Origin: Chamaea fasciata
Lineage: Eukaryota > Chordata > Aves > Passeriformes > Sylviidae
DNA: 64,000 bases
Assembly: GCA_029207755.1 (NCBI GenBank)
Contig: JARCOQ010000005.1
Span: forward strand, 61,515,414 to 61,579,413
Direction: 5' to 3'
Below are positions 1-12,500 of this stretch, in pieces. Within the stretch, counting starts at the first letter, position 1, and each line of letters begins with the position of its first letter. The position numbers were made by a program, and so were the translations under genes. The notes beneath the pieces are model-generated. The model was given only the letters and a program-made list of their open reading frames with translations. It was not told where the DNA came from and searched no databases.

Positions 1-439
1 CACTTTTGAGTATTAGCAAATTACTTGCTTTTGCCACACCTGCTTCCTCAAGGTAAGCAATTTTGCAGCTGGACAGGTGTGAATAGAGTGTCAGAAACCA
101 AAGGTGATGTGTTCTGTAAAGGAGAGAATGCTTCCCCTCAGCAAATATTTCTGGTTTCATAGTTGCACATGTATTTGTTCACTGCAGGATGCTATTAGGG
201 TATAACAGATTGCTGGGAACTCACAGCCTGTGATTCTTGTAGCAAGTGTGAACCAAATGAAGCAAGTAAGTATTATGGGAATTAATTGGAAGGAGCACTT
301 AGGAATAATAGCATACAAAATTTCATAGACAAGAGGAATCGGAACATATGGTCTTAAAAGGTGAAGTTTTTTGTACTGTTTACCATGCAGGACATCCAAC
401 ATACTTGCAGTTCTCTCTGTTTGATATTTGCTTTTTAAG
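1..439 (+). other. RFX4: RFX4 intron, 3' end (partial)
   Basis: This is the end of the intron leading to the first exon in the window. It is AT-rich with no recognisable gene or repeat. Open frames across it are not supported by homology. Confidence 0.8.
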
Positions 440-563
440 GCTGGAGGAGAACTATGAGATTGCAGAAGGTGTTTGCATTCCTCGAAGTGCTCTCTACATG
501 CATTACTTGGACTTCTGTGAGAAAAATGACACACAACCTGTTAATGCTGCCAGCTTTGGGAAG
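440..563 (+). CDS. RFX4: RFX4 exon 1 of window (DNA-binding domain, first part)
   Basis: The acceptor is cttttTAAG and the donor is AAG|gtaagt. The first base completes a split codon, expected to be Trp, and 41 residues follow from [19 protein letters not shown] to NAASFGK. This is the N-terminal half of the RFX winged helix. The exon ends in phase 0. Upstream coding exons are outside the window. Confidence 0.95.
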
Positions 564-3500
564 GTAAGTCTAAACTGCAGTATGACACCTTAAAATGTCA
601 CCCGCTTCAGGTGAATTTGTATTATTGAAAATAATTGAATCTTTTACTGTTAGAGCCAGAAGTGTATGAATGAAATCTCTTGTGTATTCAAGTTATTGGA
701 CAAAGGCTAAGTTTATAAATATTTTGATGGTTGAAATAATTTCTAAACATGGCTAGGCTCCAGAGTACATCAGTCTCCAGCCTAGCTGATGGTGACATGG
801 TCACCCCAGCTGATGGTACAAAAAACTGACAGTGAAAGTTGAATACAAGTCAGTGTAAACACATCTGCATTATGACCTGCACTGCTTAAACAGATGTATA
901 ATTTTTAAAATCAGAAGGGTAAAATTGAATTCTGGAGCATGTCTGTGCCGTTCTTGTAAGCATGATATGGAGATCCCTGAATAAATGATATCAAATGATG
1001 TGGCAAATTCACATGGTGGAGTGCAACGCCTCCAGATGTAAAAGGTCCAGAAAACTGCTTTTGTGTGCACTGCAGGTACAAACTACCAAACTATCCAAGT
1101 TATCTTTTCACTGTGATTTCTCATGCTTCCCTTTCCAATCCTGTTCCAGTAAGAGCCACTCTGGTTATACCTCCAGATTCACAGTGGAGATGCACTCCGA
1201 GCACAGCTGTGCATCATCTGGGAGTGAGCAGCAAAGCTCTGCACTAGTAGCAGATGTTAATAGCTGGCTAGAAGGTTACATAAAGTTCGTATTTTGGATT
1301 TGCTGGCCAGGTGATATTTTCCTCTCAGTGAAAAACAGGATGATATTTAAGACTGAAATTTTACCATAGAATGCGACACAGGCCTTTAAAACCTGTAGGC
1401 TGTGAAAAAAACTAAGTGTAGAGTTTGCTACTGTTTTTGAAATGCTTGCAAGCATGAATCTGAAGCCCATTGTCCCGCAAGTTGTTCTCTTTTAGTGTTT
1501 GCAACATTTGTTCTATAGAAGTTCTGGGTATTTAAAGAAGGAAAAATGTTTCTAGGGTAAGTGCCTGTGTAAAGAGTAGGCGAATGATGTATTTAATGAG
1601 GTGGCATTTTCTATAGCCCATCTTTAGTCAGGCAGTTTGGCAAGGAAAATAAAGTGTACTTTGTTGTAACATTATTATGTTTGTTGTGTCTTGAAGACCA
1701 GCATAACTCAGTAGATTCTCATCACTCAGTAATGTCAGGTTTCTGTTTAAATACACTGCAGAATTGTGAATGAAGTTGTTCATTGTACATATTATTGCTA
1801 CCAAGTGATAAGTATAGTGGCAACTTGTAATTTAAGAACAGTGAAAATAAGAAACAGATTTCATGCAGGCTCACACATTTGGAACATGGCTCAAATTTAT
1901 ACAATGCTACTTCTGCTGTCGCTAAAAACTTCTGCTAATTGTAAGGTGTAAATATTCCAGAATTATTCCATCAGAACATAAATTTACCAGGGATTTCACC
2001 ATTTATCAGTACGTGGCAGTTTTGTTACACTGTTCGATACTTCATTCCCCTTCTCTTCTGCCTCTCATACATAGACTTGTTCATTGGTAGGAGTCTCTTG
2101 ACCTAGCAGGACAGGTACTATGACTTCCATCCAAAAATCACGGCATCCCAATGTGTTTTTCATGTGCTGTGGTCCAAGTGGTTTCCTCTCTGTAGCAAAA
2201 GAGTTCGGAAGGAGTGTTGCATGAAAATTTTTACCTTTATTGTGGAGAGGAAGGAAGCCAAACGCAATCATCATGGTACTGTTTCACACTAGTACTTTGG
2301 GTGGTCATAACTTCTGCATCTGGGAACTGGCACTTCTGCACTGGTATGTCCAGAAACTTCAGACAACAGGGGGGCAAATATTGAAGTGAAACCAGCCTCT
2401 CCATCTGCAGAACCTGAGCAGGTCTTTCCAGGATTCTTTCCATCCTGTTACTGCTAACTAAATGTACTGCACAGGTATAAAGATCTGCAAGGCACATCTG
2501 CATTCTCTCAATAGCTTGCAGTCAGGTCCTCCTTTGGAGCACATACATGTATGAAGTTTTAGCCAACATTTGTTATCATGTGACTTAAATACAATATTGG
2601 CAAGGTGAGTTGCATAAATACCTTGGAGGCAGTTGAAGCAGTGAAGTGAAATAGGTTCTCTTTAAGGTGTTCTGCACTGAGCTGCTGCAACAGAGACCCT
2701 GGACATGTTTGTCCTCATTGGGAAACATCAGAAGCCCTGCAGCTGTCATCTCCTCCACAGAAAGGAGTTAGTTGTTCTGTGAAATTTTAGACAGTTTGCC
2801 TTTCAGTAGACCACATTGAATTTATAATTCATATCTGGACTTCAGCTCTGTGGGTAATGTTAAATATTAAGGCTTTTTCTTTAACAAACTGGTAGTTTTT
2901 AGAAAGAGATGTGGAGTTCAGCGCATTAAAACAAACTGTAATAAGTAACAGCATTTTCTGTTAAACTTCTAGAATGTGGACTGGACCTCAGACACTTGGT
3001 AATAGTGCATTAATGATACCAGAACTGGTCTGGGGAGTAGGAAGATTATCAGAGAGACAGTAACATGGACTGGTTTTTGAGGAAACCAAGCTAATAGCAA
3101 TTAAAGGAACAAGAAGAGCAAAGAACGGAAACACTGCACAAATAAACACCTTTAAAAAAGCAACCTGTACTCCTAAGCCACATAAAGAATAAGTAAAATC
3201 AGGAATACTCTAACATGGCTATTAATATTATATTTCTTACATGACAAAGGGAGCTATAACTTTGTAAGTCAAGATTTTAGTGTTTTACTCACTCGTTTAA
3301 CATGCAAAAAATACAGGCAGTTTTATCTATACCAGCATTTGCCAATCTGCTATGCTACCTAGTCTGTCATCACAGTACTTTTTATTGTCTGCTAGAGACA
3401 GGACCCAGCATTCTTTTCTATATCTTAATTAAATTGTAATTAGGGAGGGCTCTGTAATTTGCTGGTTAGAGCTCAGCATCAAGTGCAGAGTCCAGCGTTA

Positions 3501-6500
3501 AACTCCTGCTCTTACTGTAGACAGCCATGCATATTGTATTTTGATTTTGTGCAAAAGTGAGGCAGAAAAGGTAAAGATGTTCCATGGAAGTAATGAGGAG
3601 GCAGGGAGGTACAGTGAGGCAGGGCAGGTGTGTCACTGAGTTATTAACAATTACATGTTGCATATGAGAACAAGCTCTCTCACAGGGAACGTGTTTGGAC
3701 TGTGAATCAGTCTGCAGGCAGAAGGAGTGAAAGCCCTGCTGCTGAGGTCACTTAAAAAGGACGGCAGCCTTGTGCCCCTCGGCCCTGTGCTGCAAATGCC
3801 TTGGGCTCTGCTCTGGGACCTGGGGGCTCCTGAGAGCAGTTTAAGGTGTTTCCAGCTGAAAGTTCTGCACTGCCTGCTGCAGGGAAGGTTGTGAAGATGT
3901 ATGTTTGTTTTGGGTTTTATCTGAGTAACATCTTACCATAAAATGCTGGTGATTGTTAACACACTGCAAAGAATTATGGTGGATGAGGACTCTGACTTCT
4001 CATTCTTACTGGGTTGAATTGCAAGAACTAAATCATTCTGTAAAGGCCTTCACCAAATCAAAAAGCAGGAATGTTTTGAGCCTTTCCAAAGCCCCCAGTA
4101 GCTATTGTGTGGGGGTGGCTGCCGTAAGGCTCTCCTGGCTCTACCATTCTGCACAGCTGTTAGCTGGGTTGGCAGGTTTTTGAGCTTCTCTTTCACTTTT
4201 ATTTCCAACACTGATTTTTGTTCTTGTTTCTTTAGTGACTCTGTATGCACACTTTATTTAGTCAGGACCCTAGAAGATGTAGTCTTCCCCATCTGCAGGG
4301 ATCTCTCCCATCCTCCGTGCCCTCAGTTCCTCGCTTTAAATTTACTGGGCAATGCTAATTCCCGTGCCGTGCCCTGCCATAGCTCTCACCGCAGAAGCGC
4401 GGTGAAACCGCTTTGCATCCTCACGAAGCCGAGCCCTTCCCAACTCCCATGTGCCCCCTGGAGGATAAATACTTTCCTCGTCTGGGTGGGTGGTGTGGTT
4501 TTTTTGGTGTTTTTAGTTTTGTTTTGTTTTGGTTTTGGGTTTTTTTTTTGGGGGGGGGGAGGTCCCCGTTTTGGGGCTTTCCTCCCATGTCTTTTGACAA
4601 GCGATAACAATATTTGAAAAGGAAGGCGAAGGTTGCTGACACTTCTCAGGGTGGTTCTCCCCCAGTCTGAGGACCCTTTACATAATTTTGGCATCTTAAA
4701 GAGGTTTAATATGGACGCATGCTCACGCAGATTTTGTTGCTCCCTGGCTGGCTTTGCTGTAAGTGAAAATTATATTCCAGTGAATACATTTCATTAGATA
4801 AAGGGCAAAGTCCACAAGAGACTCGGAATATTGGTTAGGAAAGAACGTTTTTTCCCCGGTAGTTTACTTTGCTCCAGGGAAGTACAAGCTGTACCAGCCA
4901 GATTCCTTTTTCATCATGATGCACTGTCTCTACACCCAGAAGTTTTGCTTGCAGGACTCTTCCTCCAAGTATGACCAAGATAAACAAGATTTAAAGTTTC
5001 TTGCTGTCATATTAAATGATTTTAAAGTTTGAAAAGGGCAGAAAAGACCTTTATTGAAGCCTCTTTGATAACGATATTGTGATGTGATTGCATTCTGATT
5101 TGTCTTTGTATTGAAATGCACATATCAGGAAATTGCCTGCTGTTGCTCATAAGGAGATACTTCTCCTGAAGATGTGTTTTTTATTTCTTTACTCTTGATT
5201 TGCTCTTAAGTAGCCTCAATAGTAACTGGTATAGCAAAGCCAAATTTACTCTTGGTGCTCTCTTCTGATAAATTAAAACAGCACTTGCTCTTTTATGAGC
5301 AATTTCTACAACACTGAATGCAAAAATAGAGCTGGGGAAAAAAATCAACATAAATGTGAGGATGTGGTGACTGTTATTGCACCGAATCAGTCTATCAGTG
5401 CTATCTGAGCAGTCTCTGGTTTTCCTTCATCCCTTTTGAACAGCTAGGGTTTCTGACTGAAGAACAGTTACTACCAGTATGAGTGTTCTTTCCAATTCTG
5501 AATCTTCTAGGCCAAGTTCCTCTGATGAGACCATAATAACACAAGTCCTGCAGAAGCAAGCAGTCATGCTGGTGTGGGGAATGGTGATCCTGCAGTGTAG
5601 CTGGAAAGGTCTTTGGTCCCTTGGCTCTGCTTAGCTGATTCTTGTATTATTGCAGGTTGCTGACTATTGCCTTTTTCTCCTTGAGCTTGAGGAGTAAGAA
5701 AACCAGTGAGGACACCTCAGTTTCTCTGGAGTGACTTTTCCTTTCTCAATGCCCTTACAGCTATGGGATTTTTAGTGTCTTTGCCACTTCAAGCATCTGG
5801 CTTCCAGTTGGGCCTTAAGCATGGAGTGACCCCAGGGCGGCTTTACCTCACGCCTTGTCTACACATCCCAGAGGCTGTGCTTACAGCACGGGGTCTGCCA
5901 GAGTGCAGGGATCCTGGCGCTCAGCCTTTTCCCACAGATAGGCTGGGTGATGGCAGGCAGTGTGCTGGCACCAGTACAGAGCAGGGCGAGTTGTGCAGGG
6001 TTTTAGTTCTGCTTGGCTTCAGCAAGTCAGCACCAAAAGTGGCTGCAGCTCAGCTAAGGATCTGAGGGAGAGCACTCAGTGTTTGCAGCTTTGTTGGGAT
6101 GCAGTAATCTGTTTGATCATGCCTTAGACTGAATTCTATCTGGCCAGAGGAACTGCTGAAGGAGGATGTGGTTTTACAAGGATGAATTTGAGGAGAGGTA
6201 TCACGAGCTCCATTGCAGTGTCCAGTTCAGTTGGACTCTCTCAAAGAATCTAATCTCCATAGCAGGCAAAGTTGGGCACAGACATTAGAGAAAAGGCCAG
6301 CAGGTTTTTCTGCCTTGCTTTGCAGTATCAGTTGAGCCGTATCAGTGCTAGAAACAAGTTCTAATCCTAGAGCTAGGCCATGTCCTATTCCAAAACTTAG
6401 GAAAATAAGTGGAAAGAAATGGGAAGGTTATTGAATCTTAACAGACAACAGATCTGCGGTCAAGAGTACTGAGCCTGTACATTGCAGCCTTCCCTCCTGG

Positions 6501-9500
6501 CCACGCAAGTAAACAAGCAGAGGGTAGAGAAGGTATAGACACAGTCATGCCTCTTCTCCTTTTGTTTACATAGTTTGGGGGATTTGAGAGAGAAAAATGG
6601 TGTTTTGGACTGCTTTGATTATGCTCCTTCCTATCAGTGGATGTGTCTTGGTGCAAATTTTCTTGACAATTTTTTCAGGACTGTATGATGTTGAATAAAC
6701 TCCAAGCCATTTTGAGCTGAAAGGAGCCTCTTAACACAGGTGTTAAGAATAACACCTGTCTCAGAGCAGGGTTCTGAAAATCACTGAAGCAGATGGGGAA
6801 ACTCTGGAACAACCCAGCTGGAACAGTACTGGGTCAAAGACAAACGAGCCAAAAACCCTTCACGTGTAAGATTGAGGACATCAGTATTGCTTGTGTTTCA
6901 CAGCCATGAGAATTAGGAAAGCACAGCACTGTGAGAATACAGCTATGTTTGATATCCATGACTTTTTTGCTGCTGCCATGGCAAAGAATATTAAGATTGA
7001 AACACCACAATAGAAGTTGGTAAATAAACATACATCTTTTATACCTGACTTCCTAAAAGAAAAGCATGCTGTCTAGATATGGCACCTGAAACCTGAATTG
7101 AGAGAAACAGAACCAGGCCCTGTTGTGAAGAATTGTTATGGGAGGAAAGAGAATTTACTCCATAGTATGTAGAAATTCTCCAGATTCTCACAGCGCTAGG
7201 GAGTGCAGAGCCTGGAATCCATTTCTCATTCTAGCAGTGTGAAATTGCTGGGTTGAAACCTAATTTCATACTATTTCTCTACTTTGTGAAGTTCTAGAAG
7301 CAAGGCTAGAATTATGTCAAATAGAAAGGAACATGAGTAATGAAGAATAACATCCCTCTAGATCAGGTGCACTAACAAAATGATCATGCCTTTTGAAAAG
7401 CAGAAATTTAAATTATTCTAGCAAAAAGACTTCTAAAAGCCATCCTCTGCCTCTTGCCCCAGAGGAAAACTCGATATTTTGACAAAGGAGGGAGGAAAAA
7501 AGTTACTTCAGAAGTTTCCAGATATCTCTGGTTTCTTCCATCCTTATTTGTTTGCAACAGACACATAACATGGTTTATAAGATTTCTTTTCCCTGGGTAG
7601 TTTTGACATATCATAGACGATTTTAGATGGAATAATCAGGAAACACAGACTTCACAGTTTGATAGTGAATGCGATGAGGAGTGATGGGTCACAGCATAGC
7701 GGTGAAAGCAGAATGTCCATGCCCATAGCAGAGTGTTTGGAATAAGGTGATCTTTAAGGTCCCTCCCAACTTAAGCCATTCTGTGATTCTGTAATTCCTC
7801 ATTTTAATGCTGAGCCTGGATCTGCTTTCATTGTAATGTTGCAGTACTGGAAAGAGGCAGCGGCAGAAATGACAGCTGGCAGTAATCAGGTTGAAGGAAT
7901 GCACCCTTGAAGCCATTTGTGGGTAACAGAGCAGCTCCTGCAGTTAGCAGTGCCTAAGGTTAACAGATTGTGCAGTCTCTAATATAGACACTTACCGAAG
8001 AATTTTTCTAGTTGTTGCTTATAAAGTTCCCTGTGTTTTACACAGCTGCTCAAGTAACCCATTTAATTTTTAGAATGACCAAAAATACAAATGACTAGAT
8101 ATTTAATTCAAGTTTATTCAGACACCTCTGCTATGTTAAAAAAGCTGAAGTGGGATAAAAAAAAATCCTATTATCTTCCTAGATGATCTACCTGCACAGA
8201 CATCCCAAAAACCATTTGTCAGGATCGTCTGCAGCAATATTAAACAAATCCTGACCTGGATATACTAGTCCCCTGAAAATGGTGATCTATATGTTGTTTT
8301 ATAATGTAATGACTTCTATCTTCATCTTATATATGCAGTAGGCACTCACCAGAAGATAAAGCAGTTCCTAATATTATTGTTTTTAATCAAGAAAGGCATA
8401 AAAGATCTTCTGTAGGCAGAAGGCGAGATCATGTCTTTAGCAGAGTACAGAGAAAAGAGAGGGAGAACACACTGAAGTTCAGGAACTGAGAAAGAAATTG
8501 CAGGAACTTTTTTATTTCTGAGGCTGACGTAGCAGGAATGGAAGATATTTCCATGTGAAATTTCTGGTCTACATCTGTTTCAAAACCAAAAGGACTGGTA
8601 GCCTAAAATAATGCCCAAAGTCAAAAGTGCCATGTAACTTAGGTGAAATTTTACTTGGAAAATGTAAAACCTATACCTTTTTACTCAGCAGATCTCACAG
8701 GGCAGCTGGAATTATGGTCACTTTGGAGAAGTGTGAGATGAAATTTTAGCTCCACTGAAGGACAATGGTAAAAGATCCGTTCACTCCAAAATTCCCTTGG
8801 ATACCACCCATGAGATCTTTTTACCACTGTTTCTGTTGAGAAGCCAGAGCTGCTGTGAGAACAGGGACTTTCCATTCAGAAAGCAGCTCAGACTGCATGG
8901 TCTGGTCATGATTCATTTGCTTGTGCAAACCTCACTGCAGTGATGGGAGGAAAATGATCCAACTTGGTTTTCAGATCCAAACCTGGATTTTCATGTCTGA
9001 CAATTAGAACCCACTTCCCTCCCCGTTGTAAAATTAACACATTTTGTCTATAGGTCTTTAAACATTAATAAACATTAAACCAACTGTGACATATTTGTGC
9101 AGCGATTTTTCAGGTTGACAATGATCTAAATTTTTAAAAACCACATATTGGGTTCTCTGCTTTTTCCACTGATTTCAGCACACTGTGAACTCCACTTTGT
9201 CCTGCCTGATCTGACGACTTCTCCCCTTTCAGGGTAATCTTCCTGCCTTTACCAGTATCATTGCACAGACATTTGCATAAGCAAATAGCTGAATACAAAC
9301 ATTTATATGAACAGAGAGTTCTTTTAGTACTTGACTTGTTTTATTTCAAACACAGACGTTAAAAACCACGCATACGTGTACAAGCACCTAGGTGTAAGTA
9401 TACCATGTTATATGTTATATATGCAGCATTAGATTAAAAAGCCCTGACTTTTGTTCCAAAGCTTTTCTTGATTATTCTCTTTTTTTTTGTTATGTTTTGT

Positions 9501-12500
9501 TTTGTAAATTACCGGGAAATAGTGTTTTAAGTGATGCATACCTTTAAGATACATTCTGAGGGATGTATCTTATTTCAAATGTGCTGCATTTGAAAAAGAA
9601 AGAAAGAAAAGAACTGATCAACTGCTTCATTATTATTCTCTTTTCCTGCTCACCTCTGCCCTGGTATGTAGAAATTGGCTGATTTATTTAAATCCCAGTA
9701 ACTCCCACGGCATATGGTTCATAAAGTAGCATTTACAGTGTGCATTGTAACACTTCACTGCTACTAGAAAGACTTGAAAGTAATATGGTTTGATGCTGTT
9801 CCAAAAGGGAAAATAAAGTAAAACTCTCTCTAACATTAAGTCAACTGCTGTAAGAGCAGCTTTTGGAGAGGGATGGTATTTTCTGAATGACAACTGACAC
9901 AAAAAAACCTCCCATAAAACCAATCGAGAAACGAACACAACCAACCTTAAAAAAAATCCCCTAGCCCAAAAAAACATCCTCAGAAAGTAGTTCTTCAACA
10001 CTGCCTTTTTTCCCACAGCCTTGTGGAGCCCCCAACCCTGTCTGCAGAAAATGAAAGAGAGAGGGGTGGGATTAATGTGTAATTAAAGGGAATTTGGAAG
10101 GCTGAGATGTTGCGGAATGTTAGATCAGTAGCTGGAACAGCATGTGGTGTTCTTTAGGCAGGCTTCATTGAATCCATACAAAAAAAGAAAGAAGGACTGC
10201 TTGCCTGTCTGCTCATTTATCAAACAGCTAGGCTGAACTTTCACAGCTCCACAAAAGTGTTTTACTGTTTGCTGAAGTTTTGCTCCAGAAATTAAAGCTG
10301 AACAACCTAGCGACTCTGAGTCCTTGCTGCATTTTTGACATCAGCCACGTTGTGCAAAGCTCTTGGAAACCAACACAGGTCAATTTTTACATTATACTGA
10401 GGGAAGATGGTTGTACCTTTGCTCACTCCCCCCAAAAAATACAGAAGAAATGGACAAATATGTGACATTGCAATGTCTTTATTTATATAGCACTTTTTGA
10501 TCTAAATAAGTGTTCCAAAGCTTTCAGTCATCAATCAGGATTAAATATTTATCATGGTGGGAAAATGGCTAACGGAGAAAAAAAAAATCTATATTATTTG
10601 ATCAATTAAAATTGACTTTGTTCTTAGTTGAACAGTTATAGTCCATCTTGCAGGCTTGTCTTCCTTTAATATTAGTTGGTGTTACCCCCCCAAAGAGGAA
10701 GCATTGAGCAATTTATGTAACAAAAACATAATTTAAATGGAGTACAAATTTTAAAAGGAAGTAAGTCCTTCGCAAGTAAATTCCTCGAGGTTTACTGCAG
10801 TTTTTGTTGCACGCTTGTTCTCGCAGAAAACTTTTCCTCCTACTGAAGACCCCAGTGAGAATCTGGTTCAATCCTGTGAGGTGCCGAGCATCTCCTTTCT
10901 AGCAACAAGAGCAAAACTTTTTCATCAGGATTAGCCTGGTTGATAGAGGCTCTGATGACTTAAGGCACAATCTACATTCATTGATTTATCTCCTTAAATG
11001 CAACTAGTGCTGAAGAAATGTTGTTTTAATGTCTGCTGACACACTAGACTTTGGATTCTTTGTGACATCCTGCTGTTTCTGAGATCCACTTATTTTCCAT
11101 AGAGGATAAATTGATTATGAGGTATCTTTACAAACGCCATGATGAGTTTTCCTTGGTAGAAATGATGCCCCAGTCAAATATCAAGATCTTTTCAGAGAAT
11201 CATCTTTTAGAAAAAGAAGGGTTTCATGGCAGGTTTGTGAAGGTCTGTAGAGAACTTTGTTGATCCTAAAAAGTGACATAAATAAGTATTTGGTCAATTC
11301 TAATCATGGTCCTCCTTAGCTTAAAAGCAGGACTGATCTTAGATTTTTAAAGAAATGTTATACTCCGGTAACTTCCGAAAGTATTTAAATTAATGGTAGT
11401 TAATGGAATTATAGTGAAGTTTAAAGTCTCTTTCCCATCTTTCAGTAATGGAAAAATTCAAGAGCTTTGTTTCCAGTTTCTCATATCACGTATTTTATTG
11501 ACATCACTGTACAGTTTTTCTGCTTTTCTGTCTTATAAGTCCATATTAAATTGGGTGTTGGTAAACGTGCTTTTCCATTTGTCTTAATATCAGTTCTATT
11601 TATTTACAGATAATAAGGCAACAGTTTCCACAACTAACAACAAGAAGACTTGGAACCAGAGGCCAATCAAAGTAAGCAGTGTATGGTATTATCATCTCTG
11701 ACAGGGCCCCATCTGGCTCTGCCTTTACTGAATGGGGAATGAGAACAGGAATGAGAACAATTTGTGCAGTTGGGAACTTAAAAACAGCTTTGATGGAGGT
11801 TCTATTGTAGTCTTGACATTATCTTATATATTCAGCAGTGATCCTGCAAAGGTGGTCTAATGGAGCCCCCTTACTGAATTGCTTAGTAAAAACAATATTT
11901 TCCATATTGTTTTTCATCTCAACTCACTTTACACTATGTAAAGGACATTCACACACAGGATTGTGTAGAGCTACAGTTGGAGGCTGGGAAATAACAACTG
12001 GTTAGCATCATGTTTTAGGCTAGAGAACAAGTGTTAGGATGCTCTTTAGAATTTAGGTAGGAACATGCATTGACCTAAACTGAAACTGTCCACAAACCTG
12101 TATTTAACCACCATTTTTCCCATCTAATGAAATCCAACATACCTTTAGGTGATTGAAGAATTCACTTATTGCCTTGCCCAAAAGACAGTATTTTCTGAAA
12201 ACAGTTCATCCTAATTCCAGACTGAGAAACTGATTTAGAATTAAGTATGTGCTTCCTGGGGTATTTGACATTTTCCTATTGTTGATAAGATGTGATTCTC
12301 CCAATTTATGTAGAGGACACAGGGATGTTTTTACACTTTTTTCTGCTTGTGGACTCCAAGAAATTTTTCTGGAGAGCTTTGAAACTTTTTGTGGCAAGCA
12401 TAAAGCCCCTCACATAATAAAATCTGCTTTTCTTGATTAGCTTTCACAGAATCCTACAGAGTAGCAAAAGTGTAGTGTCTTGGATCACGAGTGAAAAATT

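Larger units (their letters stand above)
564..11609 (+). other. RFX4: RFX4 intron 1 (about 11 kb)
   Basis: This large intron splits the DNA-binding domain. It contains a T/G homopolymer-rich patch (about 4,481-4,565), a CR1 3' fragment (about 7,705-7,797) and an AT-rich, motif-rich stretch (about 10,466-10,800). A GC-richer patch at about 5,700-6,065 is open for 119 codons, but it resembles no family I know and has no splice or codon support. I see no RNA gene. Confidence 0.8.

Noticed and set aside
5706..6065. 119-codon open frame in a GC-richer part of intron 1
   Set aside because: No homology recognised, no splice acceptor in phase with RFX4, and no promoter signal.
10840..10880. GGTTCAATCC resembling a tRNA B box
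   Set aside because: The surrounding bases do not form acceptor, D or anticodon arms, and there is no A box at the right distance.
12436..12460. CACAGAATCC, possible minus-strand CR1 tail
   Set aside because: No further CR1 3' sequence follows on either side.
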